The notes: a model not told the origin generated them from the sequence alone. Numbered from the stretch's first letter, positions 8,745 to 17,474 are shown. The stretch: DNA of 64,000 nucleotides from Aldehydirespirator sp965116665 (GCA_965116665.1 OZ220709.1:3534001-3598000), one strand, 5' to 3'. Translations and numbers: made by a program.

Positions 8745-9785
8745 TCAGTCCGGAGCCAGCTCCAAGGCCCGGGCGAGCGTTTCCAGCCGCTCGTCGACGG
8801 TGTCACCGGCGGGATACAGGCGCACGGTGTCAACCCCGGCGGCCGCCCACACGGCCAGGCGGTCGCGCACCATTGCGGCGGTGCCGATGAGGGTGGTGCC
8901 CAGCACCATCTCGTCGGGGATGACCGCCGCCGCGGCCCGGCGGTCGCCGGCCAGCCACAGGCGCTGCGACTCGGCCGCCACGTCGGCGAAACCCTGACGG
9001 GCGTAGGCCGAGTTGTAGAAGTTGGAGATGGCCGATCCCATGCCCCCGAGGCTGAAGGCCAACCCGGCCCGGCGGGTGTCGATCATGGTGGCCAACTCGG
9101 TCTCGTCCCGGGCGAAGGCGACCTCGGCCCCCTGGCACACGTCGATGTCGGCCAGCGTCCGGCCGCGACGGGCCGCGCCGGCTCGCAGGTGCCGGAAGTA
9201 GGCGTCCTCGGCGCCCTCGGGCACGAAGCTGGTGCCCAGCCAGCCGTCGGCTCGCTGGCCGGTCAACTCCAGCATCTTCGGCAGCATCGAGGCCAGGTAG
9301 ACGGGCGGGGGCGACTCCGAGCGGACCGACAGGCGCAGCGACTTGCCCTCGCCGCCAGGCAACGGAAGCTGAAGATGCCGGCCGGTGTAGGCGACGCGCT
9401 CGCCCGCGAAGGCCTGCCCGATCACGTCGAGGGTCTCGGCCATGCGGCCCACCGGATCAGCGAAGCGCACCCCGTGCAGGCCCTCCATGACCTGCGGCCC
9501 CGACACTCCGAGCCCCAGCACGAACCGCCCCTGGGAGAGCTCGTTGAGGGTGAGCGCGGTCTGGGCGGTCATCACCGCGGAACGCACACCCACCTGGAAC
9601 ACCGACGCGCCCAGCATCACCCGCTCGGTGCGGGCCGCCAGGTAGCCCAGCGGCGACGCGGCGTCGGATCCCCAGGCCTCGGCGACCCACACCGCATCGA
9701 CTCCCAGCGCTTCGGCCCCGACCACGAAGTCGACCAGCTCCGGCCAGGGCGCAGCGTCGGCGGTGAGCTGTACCGACGTCCTCAT
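8745..9785 (-). CDS. LLM class flavin-dependent oxidoreductase, probably F420-type
   Basis: Luciferase-like TIM-barrel oxidoreductase, 346 residues from ATG 9785. The N-terminal MRTSVQLTA, the WVAEAWGSDAASPLGYLA stretch and LGLGVSGPQVMEG are typical of actinobacterial F420-dependent members; FMN cannot be excluded. It is the last gene of a minus-strand unit fxsA - nitroreductase/SRPBCC - LLM, starting 43 bases after the preceding stop. The pairing with a flavin nitroreductase suggests reductive or oxidative handling of one unknown compound. Confidence 0.85.
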   Translation of the reverse strand: MRTSVQLTADAAPWPELVDFVVGAEALGVDAVWVAEAWGSDAASPLGYLAARTERVMLGASVFQVGVRSAVMTAQTALTLNELSQGRFVLGLGVSGPQVMEGLHGVRFADPVGRMAETLDVIGQAFAGERVAYTGRHLQLPLPGGEGKSLRLSVRSESPPPVYLASMLPKMLELTGQRADGWLGTSFVPEGAEDAYFRHLRAGAARRGRTLADIDVCQGAEVAFARDETELATMIDTRRAGLAFSLGGMGSAISNFYNSAYARQGFADVAAESQRLWLAGDRRAAAAVIPDEMVLGTTLIGTAAMVRDRLAVWAAAGVDTVRLYPAGDTVDERLETLARALELAPD

Positions 9786-9828
9786 GAAGCGTCGCAGGCC
9801 CGGTCGCGGACCGCCTTGCGGGCCACTG

Positions 9829-10995
9829 TCAGGACCCCGCTGGCGCCTCGAACAGGGCCTTGATCCCGTCCACCACCCGCTGCATGTTGGTCCGGTGCTC
9901 GCTGATGCGGCGAGCGATGATGCGGGGCTCCAGGTCGGGCCGGGACTCGATGATGCTGTCCAGGCCGGACGGGCCGGGCCCCATGATGCCCCGGAAGCGC
10001 AGGCGGGTGCCGCCCACGATGGGCTCCAACTCGAAGCGCCAGCGGGCACCGGGATTGTCGATGTCGCTGGTGCACCAGCCGAACGCCTCCAGCTCCTCGA
10101 ACACATCGACGAAGCAGTTCGCCTCCCACTCGCCCCGGCCCGGGTGGTGGTTGCGGCCGACGAAGCGGGCGCCCAGAGCCGGGCCGTCATGGCCGTCCTG
10201 CCATTGGGCGCCCTGGAACTCCTCGGAGAACTCCGCCGGCAGGTTGACGTCGGTGACCCGCGCCCACACCGCGGCCGGCTCCGCCCGGATATCGACCTCG
10301 GCAACGGTGCCGGGGCCGTCGGCCATGCATACCGGGTCGCTGGGCCCCCGTTCGAAGGTGCGGGCATAGCCGTCGAAGTAGGCGATGTCGCGGGCCGGAT
10401 GGCGCCGGGCCGGCTTGAAGTCGGTGCCGACGGTCCACGCCACCGGGAACATGGCGATCTCGGTGACATCGTCGGGGATTCCAAGCAGCTCCTTGATGTC
10501 TGCGGCGTTGACCAGCCCGGCGGTGGTCCAGACCGTGCCCAGGCCCCGGGCCCGCAAGGCCAGGCAGAAGCTCCAGCCGCTCTGGATCACCGAGTCGAAC
10601 AGGCCGGGGCGTCCGCTGCCGTCGTGGCGCCCGAGGATCACCGGGATGACGATGGCCGGAACCTCTGCCAAGTGCTCGGCCAGATGGGCCGAGGACCTCA
10701 TGGACCGCTCCCTGGGGTCTCCGCTGCCGGCCAGACGGTCGCGGGCCTCGATCATCCGGTTGCCGATCACGTCGCGGTACAGCTCGGCCAGGCGCTGCTT
10801 GAGGTCCGGGTCGCGCACGATGAGCCACCGACGGCTGCCCTGGTTGCCCCCGGTGGGGGCCTGCTCGGCGACGTCGATGCACTCCAGGATGATCTCGTCA
10901 TCCACGTCGCGCCCGAGGTCGAGGCGCCGGCGCACCGCCCGGGTGGTGGTGAGCACCTGGTCGACGGCCGCGGTGGCGGCCGGGTCAATCTGCAT
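9829..10995 (-). CDS. Nitroreductase-SRPBCC fusion protein
   Basis: A 388-residue two-domain protein. Residues ~1-210 are a nitroreductase-family FMN domain: a TTTRAVRRRLD start, QAPTGGNQGSRRWLIV (FMN/NAD(P)H side) and GLGTVWTTAG. After a linker with an Arg-rich turn, residues ~225-385 are an SRPBCC/START-like domain (EVDIRAEPAAVWARV..., then RWRFELEPIVGGTRLRFR), the ligand-binding fold of polyketide cyclase-like proteins. ATG 10995 is chosen because GGAG lies seven bases before it; a TTG six bases further up is possible. The fxsA stop is two bases upstream, so the two are co-transcribed. Confidence 0.8.
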   Translation of the reverse strand: MQIDPAATAAVDQVLTTTRAVRRRLDLGRDVDDEIILECIDVAEQAPTGGNQGSRRWLIVRDPDLKQRLAELYRDVIGNRMIEARDRLAGSGDPRERSMRSSAHLAEHLAEVPAIVIPVILGRHDGSGRPGLFDSVIQSGWSFCLALRARGLGTVWTTAGLVNAADIKELLGIPDDVTEIAMFPVAWTVGTDFKPARRHPARDIAYFDGYARTFERGPSDPVCMADGPGTVAEVDIRAEPAAVWARVTDVNLPAEFSEEFQGAQWQDGHDGPALGARFVGRNHHPGRGEWEANCFVDVFEELEAFGWCTSDIDNPGARWRFELEPIVGGTRLRFRGIMGPGPSGLDSIIESRPDLEPRIIARRISEHRTNMQRVVDGIKALFEAPAGS

Positions 10996-10997
10996 GG

Positions 10998-11576
10998 TCA
11001 ATCTCCATCCTGGTCACGGCCGGTCTGCTCGCCGTCGCCGACCTCGCGCACGTCATCGACATCGCGGACGTCGGGCCCGCCGGGCCGGCGCCGGCCGCCG
11101 CCCGATGCATAGCCGAAGCCGAAACCGCCCCCGCCGGCCGGTCCTGCCGTCCATCCGTGCAGGTTGATCTTCTTGGCGAAGTGGCGCACCAGCAGGGTGC
11201 GCACCATCAGCCGGGTGGGGAAGAACAGCAGCAGCAGACCCACCGCGTCGGTGATGAAGCCGGGTGTGAGCATCAGCGCACCCGCGATCAGGATCAGCAG
11301 ACCGTCAACCAGCTCCCCGGTGGGCAGCTCTCCCCGTTCGAGCCGGGCCCGGATCTGGTTGAGCACGCCGAGACCGGACCGTCGCACCATCCAGGCCCCG
11401 ATCACCGACACTGCGATCAGCAGACCGATGGTCTCGCCGGTGCCCACCCCGCCGGCTACCCGGATGATCACATACAGCTCCAGCAGGGGCACGCACAGCA
11501 GCGCTAGGAGCAGCACGACGAACACGGCCCCAGCGTAAGAGGCAGGTCTTCGAATCTGTGTGGGTTCTGCCTCCAT
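10998..11576 (-). CDS. fxsA: FxsA family membrane protein
   Basis: Inner-membrane protein, 192 residues. Four hydrophobic segments fit the FxsA domain (VFVVLLLALLCVPLLELYVI..., GLLIAVSVIGAW, VDGLLILIAGALMLTPGFITD, VGLLLLFFP); the LTPGFITD motif is characteristic. The C-terminal 50 residues are Gly-rich then acidic and probably disordered. In E. coli FxsA overproduction relieves exclusion of phage T7, but its normal role is not known. It heads the operon with the nitroreductase fusion and LLM genes and is divergent from selA. Confidence 0.85.
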   Translation of the reverse strand: MEAEPTQIRRPASYAGAVFVVLLLALLCVPLLELYVIIRVAGGVGTGETIGLLIAVSVIGAWMVRRSGLGVLNQIRARLERGELPTGELVDGLLILIAGALMLTPGFITDAVGLLLLFFPTRLMVRTLLVRHFAKKINLHGWTAGPAGGGGFGFGYASGGGRRRPGGPDVRDVDDVREVGDGEQTGRDQDGD

Positions 11577-11636
11577 ATGACGGGTTTCTCTGCTGATTCC
11601 GGCGCAAGGGGCCGAGCGGGTAGGCGACGCCCATGA

Positions 11637-12920
11637 GTGCGTAGCCTTGTCACCGACGTGTCGCTCCAGGATCGACCGCCCTCCGTGGACCGGCTGGCCC
11701 GCTCGCTGGCCGGCACCGGCCTGCCCCACCCGCTGCTGGTGGACGCGGCCCGGGCCGCCATCGCGGCCGGCGACCCCGACTCGGCCCCGGCCCGGGCCCG
11801 CGCTCTGCGCCGCCGGCTGCTCACGCCGGTGATCAACGCCACCGGGGTGCTGCTGCACACCAATCTGGGCCGGGCGCCGCAGGCGTGGAGCCAGAGCGCC
11901 CACTACTCCAACCTGGAGTTCGACATCGAGACCGGCGACCGCGGCGACCGCCAGACGGGTGCGCCCGGCCTGCTGGCCCGGGCCTGCGGGGCGGAGGCCG
12001 CCATGGCCGTCAACAACTGCGCAGCCGCGGTGATGCTGGTGCTGGCCGCGCTGGCCTCGGGCCGCGATGCGGTGGTGTCGCGGGGCGAGTTGGTCGAGAT
12101 CGGCGGCGGCTTCCGGGTTCCCGACGTGATGGCCTGGTCGGGCGCCCGGCTGGTGGAGGTCGGGACGACCAACCGCACCCGCCGGGCCGACTACGCGGCG
12201 GCGGTGTCCGATCCGGCCAACGACGTCGCCGTGGTGGTGCGGGTGCACCAGTCGAACTTCCGGGTGGTGGGCTTCACCGAGGCGCCCCGCACCGCTGAGC
12301 TGGCCGACCTGGGCCCGCCGCTGGTGGCCGACATCGGATCGGGCCTGCTCGACAGCCGCTGCGGCTGGCTGGAGGGCGGCCCCCCGCCGTGGCTGGACTC
12401 CGAGCCGGCCGCCCGCCAGACCCTCGAGGCCGGCGCGGCCCTGGTGACCTTCTCGGGCGACAAGCTCCTGGGCGGCCCCCAGGCCGGGATCATCGCGGGC
12501 CGGACCGGGTTGGTGGAGGCCTGCCGCCGCCACCCGTTGGCCCGAGCACTGCGGCCGGGATCGCTGGTTCTGGCTGCTCTGCAGGACACCGCGCTGGCCT
12601 ACCTGCGCGGCGACGGCGACGCCATCGAGTTCTGGCGGATGGCCGCACTCACCCCGGCAGAGCTTCGGGGCCGGCTGGGGCCCTACGAGGGTCTCGCCGA
12701 GGTCGCCACCGCAGCCACCCCCGGCGGCGGCACCCTGCCCGGCGTCGAGATCGAGTCGGTCGGCGTGTCCGTGCCCGGCGACCGCACAGAGGAGCTGCGG
12801 TCACGGCCGCGGCCGATCATCGCCCGGGTGATCGACGGCTCCACCGTGGCCGACCTGCGCACGGTCCACCCCGACGACGACACCGAGTTGGCTGCCGCCC
12901 TGCGCGAGGTCGCCGGCTAG
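11637..12920 (+). CDS. selA: L-seryl-tRNA(Sec) selenium transferase
   Basis: PLP enzyme that converts Ser-tRNA(Sec) to Sec-tRNA(Sec) with selenophosphate, 427 residues. The N-terminal SVDRLARSL and INATGVLLHTNLGRAP segments are typical of SelA, and FSGDKLLGGPQAG holds the PLP-binding Lys. The first candidate start is GTG 11637; GTG 11658, ten bases after a TAGCCT box (11642-11647), is an equally reasonable choice. selB follows after 54 bases. No tRNA(Sec) gene is seen in the window. Confidence 0.92.
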   Translation: MRSLVTDVSLQDRPPSVDRLARSLAGTGLPHPLLVDAARAAIAAGDPDSAPARARALRRRLLTPVINATGVLLHTNLGRAPQAWSQSAHYSNLEFDIETGDRGDRQTGAPGLLARACGAEAAMAVNNCAAAVMLVLAALASGRDAVVSRGELVEIGGGFRVPDVMAWSGARLVEVGTTNRTRRADYAAAVSDPANDVAVVVRVHQSNFRVVGFTEAPRTAELADLGPPLVADIGSGLLDSRCGWLEGGPPPWLDSEPAARQTLEAGAALVTFSGDKLLGGPQAGIIAGRTGLVEACRRHPLARALRPGSLVLAALQDTALAYLRGDGDAIEFWRMAALTPAELRGRLGPYEGLAEVATAATPGGGTLPGVEIESVGVSVPGDRTEELRSRPRPIIARVIDGSTVADLRTVHPDDDTELAAALREVAG

Positions 12921-12974
12921 GACTGGCAGCACAATGAGCACCATCCGGGCAAGACGCTGCCCATTCCCCCGCCG

Positions 12975-14693
12975 ATGCATGTAGTCGCCACCGCCGGCCA
13001 TGTCGACCACGGCAAGAGCACCCTGGTGCGGGCGCTCACCGGGACCGACCCCGACCGGTGGGACGAGGAGAAGGAGCGGGGCCTCACCATCGACTTGGGC
13101 TTCGCGTCCATGCCGCTGCCGTCGGGCCGCCGGATGGCCTTCATCGACGTTCCCGGCCATGTCCGGTTTCTCAAGAACATGCTGGCCGGGGTCAGCGGGG
13201 TGGATGCCTGCGTGTTCGTGGTGGATGTGACCGAGGGATGGAAGCCGCAGTCCGAGGAGCATCTGCGCATCCTTCAACTCCTCGGCCTGTGCCACGGAAT
13301 GGTGGCCCTCACCAAGGCGGGCGACGCGGACGCGGACCTGGTGGAGCTGGCCCGCCTCGACGTGGCCGAGCACGTCGCCGGCACGTTCCTGGCCGACGCG
13401 CCCATGGTGGCCACCGACGCGGTGGACGGCACCGGAATGGACGAGCTGGTCGTCGCGCTGGACGAGCTGCTGGCCGTCACGCCCACCGCGGCCGACCGCA
13501 GCCGGCCCCGGCTCTGGGTGGACCGGGCCTTCGCCATCAAGGGGTCGGGCACGGTGGTGACCGGCACGCTCACCGGAGGCCGGCTCCGCAACGACGACAC
13601 GGTCGCGGTGCTGCCCGCCGGCCACAGCGTGCGGGTCCGGGCCCTGCAGAGCCTGCACCAGCAATGCGACGAGATGGGGCCCGGCAACCGGGTGGCGGTC
13701 AACCTCGTCGGCGCGGGCCACCGCGATGTGGCCCGGGGGGATGCGGTGGTGCGGGCCGAGCAGTGGCACCCGGCCCACACCGTCGACGCCGAATTGTCGG
13801 TGCTGGCCTCCCTCGACCACCCAGTCACCCGCCGGGGGGCCTACGTCGCCTACATCGGCTCGGGCGAGCATCCCGTGCGGCTGCGGGTGCTGGGCCCGTC
13901 GGCCATCGAGCCGGGCCGGACCGGACTGGTGCGGCTGCACCTGCCGGTGCCGCTGCCGCTGTGCATGGGCGACCGCTTCATCCTGCGCGAGTCGGGACGG
14001 TCCGAGACGGTCGGCGGCGGCGAGGTGCTCGACGTCGACCCGGTGCTGCCCGCCTCGAGGGCCAGGCCCGACCGGTCGGTGGAGCGGATGATCGCCGAGC
14101 GGGGCCGGATCGACGCGGCGCGGTTGGAGAGGCTCACCGGCCGCGCCCGACCGCCCGATGTGGGCCGGTGGGCGGTGGATCCCGAGCATCTGCAGCGGAC
14201 CAGAGAGAGGCTTGCCGACGCGGTGGCCGCCGCCGGACCGCTCGGGCTCGACCTGGCCGGACTCGACGACTTCGAGCGGGCTGTGATCGCCACGATCGAC
14301 GGCATCGCCACCGGCGAGGGCCGGGCCCGGGCTTCGGGCGGCTCGGACCCGCTGGCCGACCATCCGTTCGTGGCCGCGGCCACCGCCGACCCGTTCGCGC
14401 CCCCGGCAGCCAGCGGCGTCAGCGGCGACGAGCTGCGCCTCCTGGTGAGGCAGGGCCGCCTCGTCGAGAGCGGCGGCATCCACTTCGCCGCGTCCGCGGT
14501 CGACGAGGCCGCGAGGGTGGTGGCCCGGCTGCTGGCCGATCAGCCCGAAGGGGTGACGGTGGCCGAGGTGCGCGACGCGTGGGGCACCACCCGCAAATTC
14601 GCCCTGGCCCTGCTGGGCCGGCTCGACAGCACCGGGGTCACTCGGCGGCGCGGCGACCTGCGCATCGCCGGTCCCCGGCTACCGGATCTCTAG
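12975..14693 (+). CDS. selB: Selenocysteine-specific translation elongation factor
   Basis: GTPase that delivers Sec-tRNA(Sec) to UGA codons, 572 residues. G1 is AGHVDHGKST (7-16) and G3 is DVPGH. The EF-Tu-like domains II and III follow (GSGTVVTGTLTGG). C-terminal winged helices that bind the SECIS hairpin are present but compact; E. coli SelB has 614 residues. At the G4 position, where NKxD or TKxD is expected, the sequence is LTKAGDADAD, so the guanine-reading Asp is displaced. Co-transcribed with selA. No selenoprotein gene with an in-frame UGA was recognised here. Confidence 0.9.
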   Translation: MHVVATAGHVDHGKSTLVRALTGTDPDRWDEEKERGLTIDLGFASMPLPSGRRMAFIDVPGHVRFLKNMLAGVSGVDACVFVVDVTEGWKPQSEEHLRILQLLGLCHGMVALTKAGDADADLVELARLDVAEHVAGTFLADAPMVATDAVDGTGMDELVVALDELLAVTPTAADRSRPRLWVDRAFAIKGSGTVVTGTLTGGRLRNDDTVAVLPAGHSVRVRALQSLHQQCDEMGPGNRVAVNLVGAGHRDVARGDAVVRAEQWHPAHTVDAELSVLASLDHPVTRRGAYVAYIGSGEHPVRLRVLGPSAIEPGRTGLVRLHLPVPLPLCMGDRFILRESGRSETVGGGEVLDVDPVLPASRARPDRSVERMIAERGRIDAARLERLTGRARPPDVGRWAVDPEHLQRTRERLADAVAAAGPLGLDLAGLDDFERAVIATIDGIATGEGRARASGGSDPLADHPFVAAATADPFAPPAASGVSGDELRLLVRQGRLVESGGIHFAASAVDEAARVVARLLADQPEGVTVAEVRDAWGTTRKFALALLGRLDSTGVTRRRGDLRIAGPRLPDL

Positions 14694-14713
14694 GAGTCCG
14701 CCGAGTCGCGGGC

Positions 14714-14983
14714 TCAGGCTCGGGCTGTGCGCAGCAGGAGGTCGCGTCGCTCTACTTCGTTGAGGCCGCCCCAGATGCCGTGCTGCTCGCCGATGTCCAG
14801 CGCGTACTGGAGGCAGTCGGACTGCACCGAGCAGGTGGCGCAGATGTCCTTGGCCCGCAGCTCGCGGCGGCGCTTCTCGTCGCGCTTCTCAACGTAGGGC
14901 GGAGGGAAGAACACCGAAGCCTGGGGGCCGCGACAGGCCGCCCGCATCTGCCATTCGACCCTGTCAGTGGATAGAAGCCCCAT
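14714..14983 (-). CDS. WhiB family [4Fe-4S] transcriptional regulator
   Basis: Small Fe-S regulator restricted to actinobacteria and their phages, 89 residues from ATG 14983, with GGAGG eight bases upstream. The four cluster cysteines are C17, C48, C51 and C57 (CxxC plus two), followed by the GIWGGL turn (69-74) and a short basic DNA-binding tail. The order resembles WhiB1/WhmE-type proteins, but I cannot assign a subclass. Possible promoter elements (TTGGCT, then GATAGT 16 bases on) lie upstream on the minus strand. Convergent with selB. Confidence 0.92.
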   Translation of the reverse strand: MGLLSTDRVEWQMRAACRGPQASVFFPPPYVEKRDEKRRRELRAKDICATCSVQSDCLQYALDIGEQHGIWGGLNEVERRDLLLRTARA

Positions 14984-15172
14984 GCCAACGCCCTCCTCGA
15001 CTGTGACGACTATCACACGAAATGCCCCGAAGCCAAGCCGTTCAAGCGCTTTTCTTCGCACACCGCTCGACAGCCGACGCCCGGCCTCCGATAGCCACGC
15101 CCTCATCATGGAGCCGATTATCGGCCGGGACCGTGACATCGCCGGTTCCGCGGCAACCGGGCCGGAGGCAGG

Positions 15173-16519
15173 TCAGCCAGCGTTGTCGCCGTCGCCGGTC
15201 CCCTCGACGGCAGCGTCGGCGTCGTCGGCGGGCTCGACCGTGAGGACCAAACCCTCCAGTGCCATCACCCGTATGGGGTCGCCTTGAGCGATGGGGGTGG
15301 CCCGCTGGGTGCGGGCCCGCCAGGGAGCGCCGTCGATGACCACGACCCCCTCGGGATCCACCGCGTCCCGGGCGACGCCCAGGGCGCCGATCATCCATTC
15401 CCGCCCGATGGTCGGCGTGCCGTACCGGGTGCGGACCATCGCAGGCATTCCGGTCACCATCCCCGCGGTCACGCCGATGACCCCCGCCAGCAGCGTGACC
15501 CACGACAGCGACACACCGTCGAACAGGGTCAATGATCCAGCCGTCAGGCAGACGGTGGCGATGACGGTCCAGACGCGGGGCACGCCGGTCTGGATGTCGA
15601 CGCCGTATCCGAACATGGCCACCAGCAGCAGCCCGACGGCCCAGCCCCGAGCCGGGAGGGCGGCCAGCCCGTAGCAGCCGAGGAGGAAGGACAGCGCGCC
15701 CAGTCCTCCGGCGAGTCCGACGCCCCCGGTGTAGAGCTCGAAGACCAGCAGCCCGGCGCCGGCCAGGAACAGCAGGTAGGCCAGCGCGGGGCTGGCCGCA
15801 GTGTGCATGAACTGGTCGATCAGGGAGAGCTTGGCGAATCGCACCGTGCTGACCGGGACCCGCACCGACTCGTCGCCGGTGGTGTCGATCTCGGTCTCGA
15901 AGTCGGGCAGGTCGATCACGAAGAACCCCAGGGTGGGGGCCTCCCGGGCCAGGCCGAGCTCGATGGTCTCGGCGGAGGAGATGGCCCGGTCCTGCATGGT
16001 GGGGTAGGCATCGGCGAACGGCTCGGCCAGGTGCCCGGCCGGCAGTATCAGCGGGCCGAGGTCGCCCAACTCCGAGCCGGGGGCCACGGCCAGGTCGCTG
16101 ACCACTCCGGCCAGCTGGCCGACCGCTCCGGTGGCCACCGCCCCGGAGGGTCCGACCCACATGTAGACCGGCACGTCCGAGGAGCGGATGCGGGCGGCGA
16201 GCTCGACCACACGCTCGTCGTCGACGATGGCCCGCGGGCTGTTCACCTGGAGCACGAGGCCCAGCGAGCCCTTGGCGGAGGCCTGCTCCATGGACCGCTC
16301 GATGAAGTTGGCCATGATCGGATCGAGGAAGCCCGACACCTCGACCACGTCTAGAACGTCGGAGCCGGACGCGGCCGCGCCGTCGAGACGGCCGGAGGCC
16401 CCGACGGCCGCGGTTGGGCCCAGAGCCAGGAACGCGCCGATGACGAGGGCACTCAGACCGGACAGGCGGATCAGGCGTCGGACCACGGCCCGGCTCAGCG
16501 CCTCGCGAATTCCTGGCAT
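15173..16519 (-). CDS. NfeD-like protein with degenerate ClpP-type protease domain
   Basis: A 448-residue membrane protein: signal peptide (~15-42), ClpP/SppA-fold domain (55-225), four or five transmembrane helices (240-370) and a C-terminal NfeD OB-fold (385-430). In active NfeD proteases the nucleophile sits in a motif like ARAASAGT; here the matching stretch is SGAVATGAVG, with Thr at position 130, and the usual catalytic Lys helix is not recognisable. It may therefore be a non-proteolytic scaffold. The stop of the STAS gene is 40 bases upstream on the same strand, so they may be co-expressed. Confidence 0.75.
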   Translation of the reverse strand: MPGIREALSRAVVRRLIRLSGLSALVIGAFLALGPTAAVGASGRLDGAAASGSDVLDVVEVSGFLDPIMANFIERSMEQASAKGSLGLVLQVNSPRAIVDDERVVELAARIRSSDVPVYMWVGPSGAVATGAVGQLAGVVSDLAVAPGSELGDLGPLILPAGHLAEPFADAYPTMQDRAISSAETIELGLAREAPTLGFFVIDLPDFETEIDTTGDESVRVPVSTVRFAKLSLIDQFMHTAASPALAYLLFLAGAGLLVFELYTGGVGLAGGLGALSFLLGCYGLAALPARGWAVGLLLVAMFGYGVDIQTGVPRVWTVIATVCLTAGSLTLFDGVSLSWVTLLAGVIGVTAGMVTGMPAMVRTRYGTPTIGREWMIGALGVARDAVDPEGVVVIDGAPWRARTQRATPIAQGDPIRVMALEGLVLTVEPADDADAAVEGTGDGDNAG

Positions 16520-16559
16520 TGGTGTCGTTGCCTGCTCGGCCGCTCGGCCGTGTCCGTGG

Positions 16560-16913
16560 TCAGGCGTTGGGGTCTCGGTCGAGGGCGCCGACCGCGGCCT
16601 CGAGGGTCTCTTCGACGGGCACGATGCGGTCGAAGCCGGTGGTGTGCAGCAGCCGGATCAGCGTCGGGCCGTTGCAGAACACCACGACCCGGCCCTCGTT
16701 CTCGCGGATGCGGCGGATCCCGCCGATGAGGGCCCCTAGGCCGGCCGAGTCGATGAAGGGCACGCCGCAGAGATCCACGACGAGACGCTTGGCGGTGGCG
16801 TGGTCGGCGAGCGCCTCACGGAAAGCGGCCACCGTGTAGGCATCGAGTTCGCCGGTGGGACGCAGCAGGTAGTAGGACTCGGCTTCGTTGTGGAACGACT
16901 CGATATCCAGCAC
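16560..16913 (-). CDS. STAS-domain anti-sigma factor antagonist
   Basis: A 117-residue single STAS domain, related to SpoIIAA/RsbV. The phosphorylatable Ser of the family is S56 in VPFIDSAGLGAL. Such proteins bind an anti-sigma kinase when unphosphorylated and so release a sigma factor. The start is GTG 16913; there is no Shine-Dalgarno, but TATATC stands nine bases upstream, so a leaderless mRNA is likely. It is divergent from the receiver-like gene (64 bases between starts) and upstream of the NfeD-like gene. Confidence 0.85.
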   Translation of the reverse strand: MLDIESFHNEAESYYLLRPTGELDAYTVAAFREALADHATAKRLVVDLCGVPFIDSAGLGALIGGIRRIRENEGRVVVFCNGPTLIRLLHTTGFDRIVPVEETLEAAVGALDRDPNA

Positions 16914-16964
16914 GGGCTGGAGGATATACGCCAGCCGCTGGGATCGGGGTAGCCGGGGAGACGG

Positions 16965-16970
16965 TACGAT
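16965..16970 (+). promoter_or_regulatory. -10 element TACGAT, leaderless start of the receiver-like gene
   Basis: TACGAT, six bases, GTG at 16977. A GGGGAG further up (about 18 bases before the start) is too far to act as a ribosome site. Confidence 0.5.
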
Positions 16971-16976
16971 CTCGCT

Positions 16977-17357
16977 GTGCCTGAGTTGCTGCTGGTGACC
17001 GACGCCGATTGGGTCGCGGCGCAGTGCGAGGCCGCCCTGGGTGGCGAGCACACCCTGCACAGGGTGCGGCGGGGTGCGGACACCCTCGAGGCGATCGAGC
17101 TCGTCGATCCCGCTCTGGTGGTGCTCGACCTGCAGGTCGGCAACATGGGCGGGATGGCCGCCTGTCTGGCTGTCCGCCAGGAGGAGGACATGGGCCGGCT
17201 GCCGCCGCGTCCGGTGATCATGCTGCTGGACCGCGACGCCGACGAGTTCCTGGCCCGTCGCAGCACCGCGGACGCGTGGCTGGTCAAGCCCATCGACCCG
17301 ATAGGCCTGGCCCGCCTGGTGGCCTCCACCCTGGCCGCCGCCTCCGCTCCAGCCTGA
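16977..17357 (+). CDS. Stand-alone receiver-like (CheY-fold) protein
   Basis: A 126-residue protein with the response-regulator fold and no output domain. D51 (VVLDLQ) is at the phosphorylation site, D9/D11 at the acidic pocket and K104 (LVKP) at the conserved Lys. The usual Thr/Ser at the end of strand 4 is replaced by Leu (IMLLD, 81-85), so phosphorylation-driven switching may be altered. No histidine kinase is nearby. It is divergent from the STAS gene, which hints at a shared partner-switching circuit. Confidence 0.7.
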   Translation: MPELLLVTDADWVAAQCEAALGGEHTLHRVRRGADTLEAIELVDPALVVLDLQVGNMGGMAACLAVRQEEDMGRLPPRPVIMLLDRDADEFLARRSTADAWLVKPIDPIGLARLVASTLAAASAPA

Positions 17358-17400
17358 GGGTCCTCCAGCGGCCCCGGCTAGCATCTCCAACGCTGCAACA

Positions 17401-17474
17401 CGGGCAGTGGCGCAGCTTGGTAGCGCGCCTCGTTCGGGACGAGGAGGTCGTGGGTTCAAATCCCGCCTGCCCGA
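17401..17474 (+). tRNA. tRNA-Pro (anticodon CGG)
   Basis: A complete cloverleaf of 74 bases: acceptor CGGGCAG/CTGCCCG, D arm GCGC-AGCTTGGTA-GCGC, anticodon stem CCTCG/CGAGG around TTCGGGA (anticodon CGG), T arm GTGGG-TTCAAAT-CCCGC and discriminator A. The 3' CCA is not encoded. A lower-GC region with mobile DNA starts right after it, so this gene may be an integration site, although no second copy of its 3' end is found in the window. Confidence 0.96.

Noticed and set aside
11611..11628. GCCGAGCGGGTAGGCGAC before selA and a 17/18 match at 55902-55919 before orn
   Set aside because: Only two copies, no palindrome, different distances to starts; probably chance or an unresolved short motif.
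11577..12974. tRNA(Sec) near selA/selB
   Set aside because: No ~95-base cloverleaf with UCA anticodon was found around the genes.
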